The notes under the pieces: generated by a model
Databases searched by the model: none
Seen by the model: only the letters and a program-made list of their open reading frames with translations
What the model was told of the DNA's origin: nothing
Translations under genes and position numbers: made by a program
NCBI GenBank assembly: GCA_016704445.1
Contig: JADJAE010000027.1
Coordinates: forward strand, 56,245-120,244
DNA length: 64,000 nucleotides
Direction: 5' to 3'
Source of the DNA: Deltaproteobacteria bacterium
GTDB taxonomy: Bacteria > Myxococcota_A > Polyangia > Polyangiales > Ga0077539
Shown: positions 39,701 through 49,390 of the stretch, one piece after another
How the letters are laid out: each line of letters opens with the position of its first letter
Numbering within the stretch: position 1 is the first letter of the stretch

Positions 39701-39757
39701 CGATGCACGCGCAGCCGAGACAAGCTGCACTTCGCCGTGACGGGCAAGACCGCGCGC

Positions 39758-41879
39758 TCAGCCCTCGAGCGCGTCGAAGCGAGCGAAGCCCGCGACCGAG
39801 TCGGCGATGCGGCCCAGCAGGCGCAAGCGCGAGGCGCGCATCACCTCGTCCTTGTCCATCACGAAGACCTCGGTGAAGAGCCGGTCGACCGGAGCGCGCA
39901 GCGAGCGGGCGATGAGCTCCAGCGCCTCGCCGTACTTCCGCCCCGCCCAGAGGGGCTCGAGCTCCGCGCGGGCGTGCGCGAAGGCCTCGACGAGGGCCGT
40001 CTCCGCGGGCTGCGTGAGGCGCCCGAGGTCCTCCATGGTGAGCTCCCCCGCCGGGGCCTCGCGCGAGATGTTGAACACCCGCTTGAAGGCCACCCCCAGG
40101 TCGGCCGCCGCGGGCGTCTTCCAGAAGGTCGCCAGCGCCTCGACGCGCTCCGCCACGTCCACCGGATCGTCCTTGCCCGCGGCCATGCAGGCGCTCACCA
40201 GGTCGCGGCCGAAGCGCGCCTCCAGCAGCACCCGCAGGCGATCGGCGCAGAAGTCCACCACCGTCGCGACCAGCGCCTCGCGGGTCGTCTTCGCGCCGGC
40301 GGCCGCCGCGAGCATCTTGCCGTTCTCCGCCGCGTAGACGTCCCAGGCCGCGCCCGCGAGCTCCGCCAGCGAGAGCCTCACCCGGTGCTGCAGCAGCGTG
40401 CGCACCACGCCGCCCGCGAGGCGCCGCAGCCCGAAGGGATCTTCGCTCCCGGTGGGCTTCAACCCCACCGCGAGGCAGCCCACCAGGGTGTCGATGCGGT
40501 CGGTGATGGCCACCACGGCCCCCATGGGAGAAGGCGCCACGTCGTCGGCCGCGCCCTTGGGCTGGTAGTGCTCCCCGATGGCGTCGGCCACCGCGCCGGG
40601 CTCGCCGTCGAGGCGCGCGTGGTAGGCGCCCATCTCGCCCTGCAGCTCGGGGAACTCCCCCACCGTGAGCGTCACCAGGTCGGCCTTCGCCAGCGAGGCC
40701 GCGCGGGCGCTCTGCGCGCCGTCCACCCCGAAGGCCTTCGCCAGGGAGGGAGCGAGGCTCGCGAGCCGCCGGGCCTTGTCGCCGTAGCTCCCCAGCTTGG
40801 CGTGAAACACCACCCCGTCGAGGTCGGCGACCCGGTTGGCCAGCGGGTGCTTGCGGTCCTGCTCGACGAAGAAGGCCGCGTCGGAGAGGCGGGCCCGCAT
40901 CACGCGCTCGTTGCCCCTGCGGATGGTGGCCTCGTCGAGCGCCGTGTTCACCACCGTCAGGAACACCGGCAGCAGCCGCCCGTTGCCCTCGGCCTTCGCC
41001 GCGTCGGTGCGCTGCACCGCGAAGTACCGCTGGTGGTCTCGCATCACGCTCTCGATGAGCGCGTCGGGCAGCTTCAGGAAGTTCTCGTCGAAGCGCCCCG
41101 CCACCACGAAGGCCTCCTCCACGAGGCCGGTCACCTCGCGCTCGAGGAAGGCGTCCTCACGGAGCGTTCCGCCTGCTTCCTTCGCGGCCGCGTTGAGGGC
41201 GGCCATCATCCCGCTGCGACGCGCCGCGGTGTCGACCATGGCGTGCGCCGAGGCGAGGGCCTCGACGTAGCCCTCGGCCCGCGCGAGGTCGAAGCGATCG
41301 GGGGAGAGGAAGCGGTGGCCGCGGGTGTTGCGCCCCGCCGCGATGCCCGCGAAGGAGAAGGGGACCACCGCGTCGCCGAGGAGCGCGACGATCCACTGGA
41401 TGGGGCGGCCGAAGGCCACGTCGCCGTCCGCCCAGCGCATGCTCTTGGCGAAGGCGATGCGGCGGCACACGGCCCCGAGCACCTCGGGGAGGAGGGCGCT
41501 GGTCTCGGCGCCGGGGGTGCGCTTCACCGCGCGGAGGTAGCGGCCCTTCGGGGTCTCGGCGATGGAGAGGTCGGCGAGGCTGAGGTCGTTCTTGCGGGCG
41601 AAGCCCTCGGCGGCCTTGGACCACTCGCCCGGCGGGGGTCTTCGCGGCGCTCTCGGCGGGGCCGAGCAGCTCCTCCTCGCGGGCGGCCACGGCGTCGGCC
41701 ACGTCGTGCACCAGCACCGAGAGCCTGCGGGGGGTGCCCAGCACCCGCACTGCGCCGAAGGCCACGCGGGCCCGGGTGAGCTCCTCGGGGACCAGCGTCG
41801 CGAGCTGTTCGAGCGCTCCGTCGAGGAAGGAGGTGGGGAGTTCTTCGCAACCAATTTCCAGCAGTAGCGTCGATGCCAT
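39758..41879 (-). CDS. glyS: Glycine-tRNA ligase beta subunit, frameshifted
   Basis: The full-length product would be 706 residues. The start MASTLLLEIGCEELPTSFLD is the signature of GlyRS-beta, which pairs with the alpha subunit to charge tRNA-Gly. The N-terminal part (to AESAAKTP) and the remainder (EWSKAAEGFARKNDLSLADL) are in different frames. Deleting one base from the five-G run at 41634-41638 yields KTPPGEWSKAAEGF and restores the gene. Other motifs are PMMR-like FAKSMRWADGDVAFGRPIQWI and DVAPSPMGAVVAITDRIDTLVG. glyQ is not adjacent in this window. An essential gene is unlikely to be broken, so this supports sequencing error. Confidence 0.9.
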
Positions 41880-41938
41880 GGCGTCGCTGTGGGTACCAGA
41901 ACCCGGTGGCCCCGTCGACGGTTCGCGCGGCGCGCGGA

Positions 41939-42820
41939 TCAGAGGTTCATCGGCAGGCCCGCTCGCTGCCAGAGCGAGGTGCCGAGGAGGAAGAAGAGCA
42001 GCAGACCGGCGCCGCCGTAGGTGATCCTGATGCAGTCCGAGCGGGTGATCCCGTCGGGGCCGCGGCGGGAGAGGAAGGCCGCCTGGGCGATGGGAGCGGC
42101 GACCATGAGAAGCTCCCGGGTGGTGACCGCGTGGGCGACGCGGGCGACGGCGAGCACCGCCACCGAGGCCGCGCAGAGGGCGTAGATGATGGCCGCGCTG
42201 GTCGCGGGGCCGTGCACCACGGGGTAGGTCGGGACGCCCACCGCGCGGTCGCCGTCGACGTCGCGCAGGTCGTAGAGCACCTCGAAGGTGTGCTCGAAGA
42301 GGAAGAAGAACCCCATGACGGCCGCGATGCCGGGCAGGGACATCACCCGCTCGCGCTGCAGCCCGAGGAGGGGATAGAGCCCCACGCTGAGCACGAACAT
42401 CACGGCGCTCATGGAGTTCTTGAAGAGGTAGAGGTCCTTGAAGCGGCGCATGCCCTTCGGGGTGGGGACGATGCGGAAGCTGTATCCCAGGCCCATCGCG
42501 TGGAAGACCACGCGCACGATGGCGAGCGAGAGCGGCAGCGCCGCGAAGCCCCAGGCGAGCGAGGCCGCGAGGGTGATCAGGCAGCCCGCGACGAGCGAGC
42601 GCGCGTGGCTGGCGACGAACTCCGTGGCCGCGATGCCGTTGAGCCGGTCTTCATCGACGTCGGTGGCGCGGTTGAGGAGGTTGACGATGCACCAGTCGAG
42701 GCCGCAGAGCAGCGCGAGCCCGACGGGGTAGGCGCCCATGAAGAGGTAGCCGAAGGTCACGGTGGCGCAGACCGCGATGGCCACGATGTGCAGCCGCAGC
42801 GCCGAGGCGAGGTCGTTCAC
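41939..42820 (-). CDS. UbiA-family prenyltransferase
   Basis: The 293-residue integral membrane protein has about eight helices. The two Asp-rich active-site motifs are NRATDVDEDR (about residue 52) and DLRDVDGDR (about 194), which bind Mg and isoprenyl diphosphate. The acceptor is unknown: quinone, chlorophyll-type, glycerophosphate or carotenoid. It is divergent from a CruF-like membrane protein (42868), with 47 bases between the starts. That pairing suggests carotenoid modification, as in lycopene elongase/CruF systems, but this is an inference. Confidence 0.85.
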   Translation of the reverse strand: MNDLASALRLHIVAIAVCATVTFGYLFMGAYPVGLALLCGLDWCIVNLLNRATDVDEDRLNGIAATEFVASHARSLVAGCLITLAASLAWGFAALPLSLAIVRVVFHAMGLGYSFRIVPTPKGMRRFKDLYLFKNSMSAVMFVLSVGLYPLLGLQRERVMSLPGIAAVMGFFFLFEHTFEVLYDLRDVDGDRAVGVPTYPVVHGPATSAAIIYALCAASVAVLAVARVAHAVTTRELLMVAAPIAQAAFLSRRGPDGITRSDCIRITYGGAGLLLFFLLGTSLWQRAGLPMNL

Positions 42821-42867
42821 GCGCGGACTGTAAACGCCCCGAGGCGTGAGATGCTCCGCGCCCGTCG

Positions 42868-43689
42868 ATGATCGCCCTGGAAATCGCCTGCCTCGCCATC
42901 CTCGCGGCGTACTTCGTCGCCCACCGCCGGGAGCCCGCGCTGCTCCGCGACGCCCTGCTGCTCGGCCTCGGCGCGCTCATCGGCGAGGACACCATGATCC
43001 GCGCGTACGGCTTCTACGCGTACTCGCCCGGGTGGCACCTCTTCGTCGACCGGGTCCCGCTGCTCATCCCCACCATCTGGGCGCCGGTGGTGCTCTCCGC
43101 CCGCGCCGTCGCCCGCGCCCTCCTCCGCTCGACCGACGCGCCGCCGTGGAAGGAGGCCGCCCTCACCGGGGCGCTGGTCACCTTCGACGCCGCGCTCATC
43201 GAGCCCATCGCCGTGCGCGCGGGCCTCTGGCACTGGACCCAGCCCGGCGTGATGACCGTCCCCGTCATCGGCATCGTCGGCTGGGGCTGCTACGCCTTCG
43301 CGGCCACCTGGCTGCTCGCTGTGCTCCCGCCCCCGCGGCGGTGGGCGATGATCCCGATGGCGCTGGTGGCGTCGCACGCGCTGGTGCTCGCGCTCTGGTG
43401 GGCGCTGCTGCGCTGGGTGCTGCGGGCGGAGCTGCCGCTGTCGACGACGGCGCCCGCGCTGGCCTTCTTCGCGACGCTCTACACGGTGGCTGTGGTGAAG
43501 ACGGGCGCGCGGCTGCCGTGGCGGGAGCTCGCCCCGAGGGCGGCGGCGACGGGCTTCTTCGCGGCGCTGCTGGCGAGCCGGGCCGACGCGGCGATGGTGC
43601 TGTGGGCGGCGCTATTCACGCCGCCGTGGCTGGTGTTCTGCGCGAGGGCGCTGCGGGGAGAGCGGGCGTACCCGGGAAGCGGGTCGTAG
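42868..43689 (+). CDS. CruF-like (carotenoid biosynthesis, DUF422) membrane protein
   Basis: The 273-residue protein has about seven transmembrane helices. The segment DAALIEPIAVRAGLWHWTQPGV..VPVIGIVGWGCYAF fits the CruF/DUF422 pattern (LEPxAxxxGxWxW..P..GVPxxNFxGW), although VGWG replaces the usual NFxGW. GEDTMIRAYGFYAY near the N-terminus is also family-like. CruF-type enzymes hydrate carotenoid ends. It is divergent from the UbiA gene and ends 7 bases from the convergent CBM9 gene. Confidence 0.65.
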   Translation: MIALEIACLAILAAYFVAHRREPALLRDALLLGLGALIGEDTMIRAYGFYAYSPGWHLFVDRVPLLIPTIWAPVVLSARAVARALLRSTDAPPWKEAALTGALVTFDAALIEPIAVRAGLWHWTQPGVMTVPVIGIVGWGCYAFAATWLLAVLPPPRRWAMIPMALVASHALVLALWWALLRWVLRAELPLSTTAPALAFFATLYTVAVVKTGARLPWRELAPRAAATGFFAALLASRADAAMVLWAALFTPPWLVFCARALRGERAYPGSGS

Positions 43690-43696
43690 CGCCCCT

Positions 43697-44467
43697 TCAC
43701 CCCCCGAAGACCACCCGACCGAACCTCGTCGCCCGGTGGAAGTTCCCCTGTCCCAGGAGCGGCGACCACGCGAGCGAGTCGCGCTGCCCATCCCTGAACG
43801 TGTACAGGTTCATCCGCCACGCCTCGCCCGCCCTCGGCGCCGCCGTCACCCTCGACGTCATCACCGCCGCCCACGGCACCAGCATCTCCACCACGTAGCC
43901 GTCGCTGGTCTTCGCCGTCCCGCACTCCAGCGCGGGCTCCCAGTCCTCGTGGCCGAAGTGCATCACCCCCGCGGCATCGCGCGCCACCGGGCGGTTGTAG
44001 TCGTCGAAGCGCGTCGTCCAGCGGGCGCCGTTCACGCCCACCTGCACCTCGAAATACTCCCGGTTGTCGCCGAAGTCCCCGGGCTGCAGCATCACCTCCA
44101 CGCCCGACGCGCCCTCCCACACATGGGCGTCCCGCTGCGTCGGCGCGAACGAGCTCTCGGCCTCGCGGTCGCGCACCTCGAAGGCCACCAGCAGCCCCGC
44201 GTCGCTCCACGCCACGCGCGCGTCCCCGTTCACCCTCGACCCCGGCTCCGGCTGCCCCGTGGTCGGGTGCACGAAGCCGCCGATGCGCCGGGCGGTCGCC
44301 CACACGGGCTCGTCCAGCCGGCCGTCCCAGCGCATCGCTCCGGTCACCCTCGGCGCCGTCACCGTCGGCAGCGCCCCGTCCGCCCGGGAGCTCACCGGCG
44401 CCGGCGCCGTAGCCTCCCGGCGACACCCGAGCGCCACCACCACGGACACCGCTCCCGCGAGGCGCAT
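43697..44467 (-). CDS. CBM9-like carbohydrate-binding lipoprotein
   Basis: The 256-residue protein has signal peptide MRLAGAVSVVVALGC with lipobox ALGC. The mature part has TGAMRWDGRLDEPVWATARRIGGF, ARVAWSDAGLLVAFEVRD, YFEVQVGVNGARWTTRFDDY and the C-terminal WRMNLYTFRD..., the usual order of family-9-like (DOMON-related) domains that bind sugars or other small ligands. Its start overlaps the upstream penicillin-acylase stop as TGATG, so the two are translationally coupled. There is no catalytic module. Confidence 0.82.
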   Translation of the reverse strand: MRLAGAVSVVVALGCRREATAPAPVSSRADGALPTVTAPRVTGAMRWDGRLDEPVWATARRIGGFVHPTTGQPEPGSRVNGDARVAWSDAGLLVAFEVRDREAESSFAPTQRDAHVWEGASGVEVMLQPGDFGDNREYFEVQVGVNGARWTTRFDDYNRPVARDAAGVMHFGHEDWEPALECGTAKTSDGYVVEMLVPWAAVMTSRVTAAPRAGEAWRMNLYTFRDGQRDSLAWSPLLGQGNFHRATRFGRVVFGG

Positions 44468-47400
44468 CAGTCGGTTCCGCCCGAGCGCACCGGGGCGGGG
44501 ACGAGCACCTCGTGGCCCGTCGCCGCGGCCACCACGGCGTCCGCCGAGAGCAGCATCGGCAGCGCGCGGTTGCCCAGCCAGAGCCTCGCCTGGTCGTCGT
44601 AGAACTCGCTGTCGTTCAGGCCCGACTGTCCCCCGGGGATCACGTTGCGACCCTCCATCGCGTCGGGCATCCCCCGGCGAAGGGCCACCACCATCCGGTA
44701 GGTGGGACCCGACCCGAAGGTGAACGACTCACCCCCGAAGCCCGAGTTGGCCGCGTCGACGCCCCACTGGTCGCCCGGCCGGGGGAAGCCCGGGAGGTTG
44801 GCGCGAGGGTCCGTCGGCGCGAGGTTCATCGCCAGCGGAATACGTGCCGGTGTAATCGAGAAGCCCGACACCAGCGCGCCCAGCGACGATCCACCGTCGA
44901 GGAAGGTCGACAGGATCGACTCGAAATTCACATGGTGCCGAAGGCCCCACACCCACTGGTCCATGTCGTTGGTGCCGTAGCCTCCGCGGCCCGGCGCCGA
45001 CGGGGCGGCGCGCAGGAAGGTGAGCGCCGCGTCGAGGGCGGTGAGCGCCACCTCGCGGCTGGTCTCCACGGCCTCGGTGCCGAGCACGTCGAAGTACGCG
45101 CTCTCCTGCGTGGCGGGGTTGTACGAGGCCAGCATCTCGGGGTTGCCCGCGCCTCGTCCTCGCAGCATCCGCAGCATCGCCCGCACGCGCCCGACGCTGC
45201 CGCCGCCGCCGTTGTCGAAGACCCCATCGGGCAGGCGCTCGTCGCCGAACACCCCGTTGAAGAAGCGCCCCATCCAGGCGTTGTGGATGCTGGTCGCCAC
45301 GGAGAGCTCGCGCTCGTTGGGGACGAGCGAGTGATAGAAGGTCTCCACCCCGGAGTGGGCGGGGTAGCCCGCCGTGCGCCACGCCGTGAGCCGGCGCTCG
45401 ACGCTCTCGTAGTCGGCCTGGTGGGCGCGCCACGCGGCCGCGAGCCGGGCCTCCGGGGAGCCTGCGGCGGGCGTCGCGGCGGCGGCGGTGCGGGCGCTCG
45501 CGATGGCGTCGAGCAGCGCGGGCACGAGCACCTCGCCGAGGTTGGAGCGCGAGTCGGCCTGGAGCGCGGCCATCGCGTCGCCGTCGAGGGTGCGGGCCGC
45601 GACGCCCGCGGTGAGCACCGTGTCGATGCGCGCCCCGCGGAAGCCGTCGTGCCAGGGGCCGCCGATGTACACCGGGTCGTTGGTGACCGAGTCGTCGCCG
45701 GTGATGTTGCCGGGCTCGTTGTTGGCCGTCATCACGTAGCCCCGCGCCGGGTCGAGCGCCGCGGGCGTGCGGTCGAGCGGGACCACGCACTGGTAGGGGT
45801 CGACCGCGCCCATGGACTCGTCGATGACGCCGTCGCGCAGGGGGATGTGGAAGCCGCCGTAGGTGGTGCCGTCGAGGAGGCGCCGGGGGTTGGCGCCGAC
45901 GCGCCACGAGCGGTCGGCCTCGCGGGGGAGGTACTCGCGGCACGGGACGGCCTGCCAGCCGGCGTAGTAGACCGAGCCGTCGGCGTCGGCGGCGACCTGG
46001 TTGAGCGAGGTGGCCAGCATCGAGCGGCTCGCCTCGCGGAACTCCCTCACGTTGCGGGCCTTGCCGTAGCCGTCGTAGGCGCGGAAGGCGTTGCCTCCGT
46101 CGAGGCCCACGTAGTCGAAGCTCACCGCGGTGATCACCCCGTCGCCGTCGGTGTCGCCCGGGACCACCAGGTCGCCGAGGAGCTGCACCCGCACCTCGCC
46201 CGGCGCCGTCGGGTCGCCCGGCATCACGCGGCGGCCCTCGATCTGGTTGATCCAGCGGCCGTCGAAGGTGACGTAGCGGCTCCAGCGCTCGGTGCGGCCG
46301 ACGCTCATCAGCGCCGGGACGTTGGCCACCCCGACGGTCTCCTCGGTGACGGTGAGCGGCCGCACCTCGCCGCGGAAGCGCGTGCCCGCGGGGCGCCCGG
46401 AGGCGTCGAGCACCAGCTCCTCGCGGTACCAGTCGGTGATGTCGCCGCCGAGCTGGGTGAAGCCCCAGGCGACGCGCCCGTTGGTCCCCATGGCGGTGGC
46501 CGGGAGGAAGGTGAGCGCGATGCCCATCTGGTGGATGTCGCCGCCGCCGAGGGTCTGCGTGTCGAGGCCGATCTGGTAGAAGAGCGCGGGGATGGTGAGC
46601 GGGAGGTGACCGTCCGCCGCGAGCAGGGTGCTGCCGTCGCGGGTGCGGCTGCCCATCACGGCCCAGCTGTTGGAGCCGTAGCCCACCTCGTGGTCGCGCA
46701 TCAGCCTCGCCTGGATCTCGCCGAGGTTGCTCGCGAGCCGGTCGAGCGAGGGCAGCGGCACGGCCATGCTGGCGGCGCCCGGGTGGGTGTCCGGTCGCTG
46801 CTCGCGGGGCGGGGCGGCGGGGCGCGCGATGGCCATGGTGCCCGCGGCGGTCTCGAGGCCCCACCCGTCGGCGGAGCGCGAGGCGGCGGGCTGGCGGAGG
46901 GGGTTCCAGAGCTCGGGGAAGACGCCCGCGGCGCGGAGATCGGCGAGGGCCTGGCCCGTGAAGTTGCCGGGGAGGTTGCGGGCGGCGCGGTCGCGGCCGA
47001 CGTCGTCGGTCTCGAAGCCCGACTGGTAGAGGAAGGTGGTGTTCATCGCGGCGACGTCGCGAAGGGTGAAGTTCTCGAGGAGGTCGGACGCGCGGCGGCG
47101 GCCCAGCAGCGGGGCGGCCAGGGTGTACTCGCTGGGCGAGGAGAGGGCGCCGTCCTGGGCCTGGGCGATGTAGGCGTTGATGCCGTCGGCGAAGCCCTGG
47201 AAGACCGCGCGCTGCTCGGGGCTGAGCAGCCGGAGGATGTTGTCGGTGACGAAGCCCATGCCGACGCCGAGGTTCTGCTGGTCGGTGCGCAGGGCGGCGT
47301 CGCCGAGGAGGGCGGCGAGGCGGCCGGTGCCGTAGCGCCGCGCGAGGTCGAGGAAGAAGAAGCGGTCGCGGGCGACGACGAAGCCGTGCGCGCGGGCGAG

Positions 47401-47700
47401 GTCGGCGCGGTTGCGGGCGTAGAGGTGGGGCACGTTGCCGGCGGTGCGGAGGATGTGCACCTCGCCGGTGAGCCCGGGGATGTCCCAGCGCTCGGTGACC
47501 GCAACCGTGGGGAACGCGCTGGGCAGGCCGCTGTCGTTGGCATCGGCGGTGGCGGGGCCGTCGGCGCCCAGGTCGCTGGAGGCATCGAGCGCGCTTGCGT
47601 CGGCGCCGGAGTCCGCCGGCGGGGTCGGCGAGTCGGTGCATGACAGGACCAGGGCAGGGCAGACCGCGAGGAGCCAGCGAAGCGTGCGCATTGCCTGCAT
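44467..47700 (-). CDS. Penicillin acylase (Ntn-hydrolase) family exported protein
   Basis: With the ATG at 47700 (alternatively 47691) the protein has 1077 residues. The signal MRTLRWLLAVCPALVLSC is a lipoprotein type, then an Asp/Ala/Ser-rich linker. VTERWDIPGLTGEVHILRTAGNVPHLYARN and AHGFVVARDRFFFLDLARR match the alpha chain of penicillin acylases. The autocatalytic Ser is in GYGSNSWAVMGSRT (about residue 342), followed by DGHLPLTIPALFYQIGL. It hydrolyses amides such as acyl-homoserine lactones or beta-lactams outside the cytoplasm. At over 1000 residues it is longer than typical (750-850), with extra insertions. It is coupled to the CBM9 gene downstream. Confidence 0.88.
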   Translation of the reverse strand: MQAMRTLRWLLAVCPALVLSCTDSPTPPADSGADASALDASSDLGADGPATADANDSGLPSAFPTVAVTERWDIPGLTGEVHILRTAGNVPHLYARNRADLARAHGFVVARDRFFFLDLARRYGTGRLAALLGDAALRTDQQNLGVGMGFVTDNILRLLSPEQRAVFQGFADGINAYIAQAQDGALSSPSEYTLAAPLLGRRRASDLLENFTLRDVAAMNTTFLYQSGFETDDVGRDRAARNLPGNFTGQALADLRAAGVFPELWNPLRQPAASRSADGWGLETAAGTMAIARPAAPPREQRPDTHPGAASMAVPLPSLDRLASNLGEIQARLMRDHEVGYGSNSWAVMGSRTRDGSTLLAADGHLPLTIPALFYQIGLDTQTLGGGDIHQMGIALTFLPATAMGTNGRVAWGFTQLGGDITDWYREELVLDASGRPAGTRFRGEVRPLTVTEETVGVANVPALMSVGRTERWSRYVTFDGRWINQIEGRRVMPGDPTAPGEVRVQLLGDLVVPGDTDGDGVITAVSFDYVGLDGGNAFRAYDGYGKARNVREFREASRSMLATSLNQVAADADGSVYYAGWQAVPCREYLPREADRSWRVGANPRRLLDGTTYGGFHIPLRDGVIDESMGAVDPYQCVVPLDRTPAALDPARGYVMTANNEPGNITGDDSVTNDPVYIGGPWHDGFRGARIDTVLTAGVAARTLDGDAMAALQADSRSNLGEVLVPALLDAIASARTAAAATPAAGSPEARLAAAWRAHQADYESVERRLTAWRTAGYPAHSGVETFYHSLVPNERELSVATSIHNAWMGRFFNGVFGDERLPDGVFDNGGGGSVGRVRAMLRMLRGRGAGNPEMLASYNPATQESAYFDVLGTEAVETSREVALTALDAALTFLRAAPSAPGRGGYGTNDMDQWVWGLRHHVNFESILSTFLDGGSSLGALVSGFSITPARIPLAMNLAPTDPRANLPGFPRPGDQWGVDAANSGFGGESFTFGSGPTYRMVVALRRGMPDAMEGRNVIPGGQSGLNDSEFYDDQARLWLGNRALPMLLSADAVVAAATGHEVLVPAPVRSGGTD

Positions 47701-47900
47701 TGGTGGAGGGAAGGGCAGGGAGCCGTCAAGAAGCGACCGCCGGTCGGGGTGACGAGCGCTCGGCGAGGGCGCTGCCGGTCCGCAGGGTGCCGGAGGGCAG
47801 TAGGGGACTGGCCAGCCGACCCGACAGGGAGCCACACTGGCTCCATCGTTGCGACGCCACCACAGGCGGCCCTCACTCCCCCCTCCGATGGGGCTTCTTA

Positions 47901-47906
47901 AGAGGA
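47901..47906 (+). promoter_or_regulatory. Ribosome binding site deciding the Kazal lipoprotein start
   Basis: AGAGGA five bases before the ATG at 47912 selects this start over in-frame upstream codons, which would add a non-signal extension. Confidence 0.55.
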
Positions 47907-47911
47907 CGAAC

Positions 47912-49258
47912 ATGATTCACCTACGCGCTCGCCACCTTGGATTTGCCGCGCGCTTCGCCGCGGCTGCGCTGATCGCTGGCTGCGGCGCCACGCCGCTCGA
48001 ACCCTCCGTCGATGCGGGCGATGACGACGCCAGCGCGACCTCCGACACCCCGGTCGCCCCCCCGGTCGACACGGGCGCTCCCGTCGATACCGGCGTGCCC
48101 ACGGTCGATGCCGGCGAGGTCCCCGTCGATACGGGCGTGCCCACGGTCGATGCCGGCGGGGTCCCCGTCGATACGGGTGCTGGAGCCTTCTGTCCTCGCG
48201 CCCTCTGCATGGTCGGCACCCTCTGCTGTGAGTCCCTCCAGCGCTGCCTGCCGGCGGGCGAACGCTGTCCCGACGTGCCGCCGCCGGTCGACGCGGGCCC
48301 GGCCATCGACGCGGGGCAGCCCATCGACGCGGGCCCGGCCATCGACGCGGGCCCGGCCATCGACGCCGGAAACGCCTGTCGCACCAACGCCGACTGCGGG
48401 CGCAGCGCCTACTGCGCGGGCACCGGCTGCGGAACCCCCGGGACCTGCGCCCCGCGCCCCGCGGCCTGCACCCTCGAGTACAGCCCCGTCTGCGGCTGCG
48501 ACGGGCGCACCTACGGCAACGCGTGCGCCGCTGCGTCGGCGGGCATGCGCGTGGCTTCCCGAGGCGTCTGCGGCAGCGCGGTCGACGCGGGCGTGATCGA
48601 TGCGGGTCCGCCCGCGTGTCGCACCAACGGCGACTGCGGGCGCAACGCCTACTGCGCCGCCAGCACCTGCGGCGGCCTCGGCGCGTGCGCGCTGCGACCG
48701 GAGGTCTGCACCCGCGAGTACAACCCCGTCTGCGGCTGCGACGGGCGCACCTACGGCAACGAGTGCAGCGCCGCCTCGGTGGGCGTGCGCGTCGCATCCC
48801 GAGGCGTCTGCGGCAGCGCGGTCGACGCGGGCAGCGCGGTCGACGCGGGCAACGGGCGCTGCAACACCGCGAGGGACTGCGGCGCTGGCCAGGAGTGCGT
48901 GTTCGCCGCGAGCGCGTGCGTGCGCGACGGGTTCTGCTCCGCGGCCATCGCGTGCCTGCGAGCGGAGGCCTTCTGCTCCTGCACGGGCGAGACCTACCTC
49001 TCCTGCCGCCCCGACCGGCCGACCAGCGCCCGCGGCGCCTGCCCCTCGACGTCGTGCCGAAGCAACGCCGACTGCGGTCGGGAGTCCTACTGCGCGGGCG
49101 ACGTCTGCGGCACCGTAGGCGCCTGCGCCACGCGTCCGACGGCGTGCATCGAGATCTACTCGCCGGTGTGCGGCTGCGACGGCCGCACGTACCCCAACTC
49201 CTGCTACGCCGCCTCCGCCGGCGCCCGCGTCAGCACCCGCGGCGTGTGCCCGCGCTAG
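47912..49258 (+). CDS. Kazal-type inhibitor domain lipoprotein with Val-Asp-Ala-Gly linkers
   Basis: The 448-residue protein has a lipoprotein signal (AAAALIAGCGAT). The linker region 48080-48180 encodes two and a half 14-residue units around GVPTVDAG.VPVDT, and further VDAG/IDAG repeats lie at 48290-48370 and 48585-48860. Three Kazal-like domains follow the pattern C.xx.xPVCGCDGRTYGNxCxAAxAGxRVASRGxC (about 48445-48580, 48690-48820 and 49140-49250). A Cys-rich unit with RAEAFCSCTGETYL lies between the second and third. Kazal domains block serine proteases, so it may protect the cell from its own or a competitor's enzymes. It is divergent from the penicillin acylase gene. Confidence 0.85.
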   Translation: MIHLRARHLGFAARFAAAALIAGCGATPLEPSVDAGDDDASATSDTPVAPPVDTGAPVDTGVPTVDAGEVPVDTGVPTVDAGGVPVDTGAGAFCPRALCMVGTLCCESLQRCLPAGERCPDVPPPVDAGPAIDAGQPIDAGPAIDAGPAIDAGNACRTNADCGRSAYCAGTGCGTPGTCAPRPAACTLEYSPVCGCDGRTYGNACAAASAGMRVASRGVCGSAVDAGVIDAGPPACRTNGDCGRNAYCAASTCGGLGACALRPEVCTREYNPVCGCDGRTYGNECSAASVGVRVASRGVCGSAVDAGSAVDAGNGRCNTARDCGAGQECVFAASACVRDGFCSAAIACLRAEAFCSCTGETYLSCRPDRPTSARGACPSTSCRSNADCGRESYCAGDVCGTVGACATRPTACIEIYSPVCGCDGRTYPNSCYAASAGARVSTRGVCPR

Positions 49259-49390
49259 CTACGCTTCCCGTTCGGATCTGAGCCCGCCCACGCCATCAGT
49301 CCCCGGCCTCACCCGGAGCGAAGCGGAGGGGCGCGACCGCCCACGTCATCGATCCCGGGTGTTTGATGGCGCGGGTGGCCCAGAACCAGG

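Noticed and set aside
44512..47643. Very long open frame antisense to the penicillin acylase gene
   Set aside because: Composition is that of a shadow frame; the sense strand has catalytic motifs and a signal peptide.
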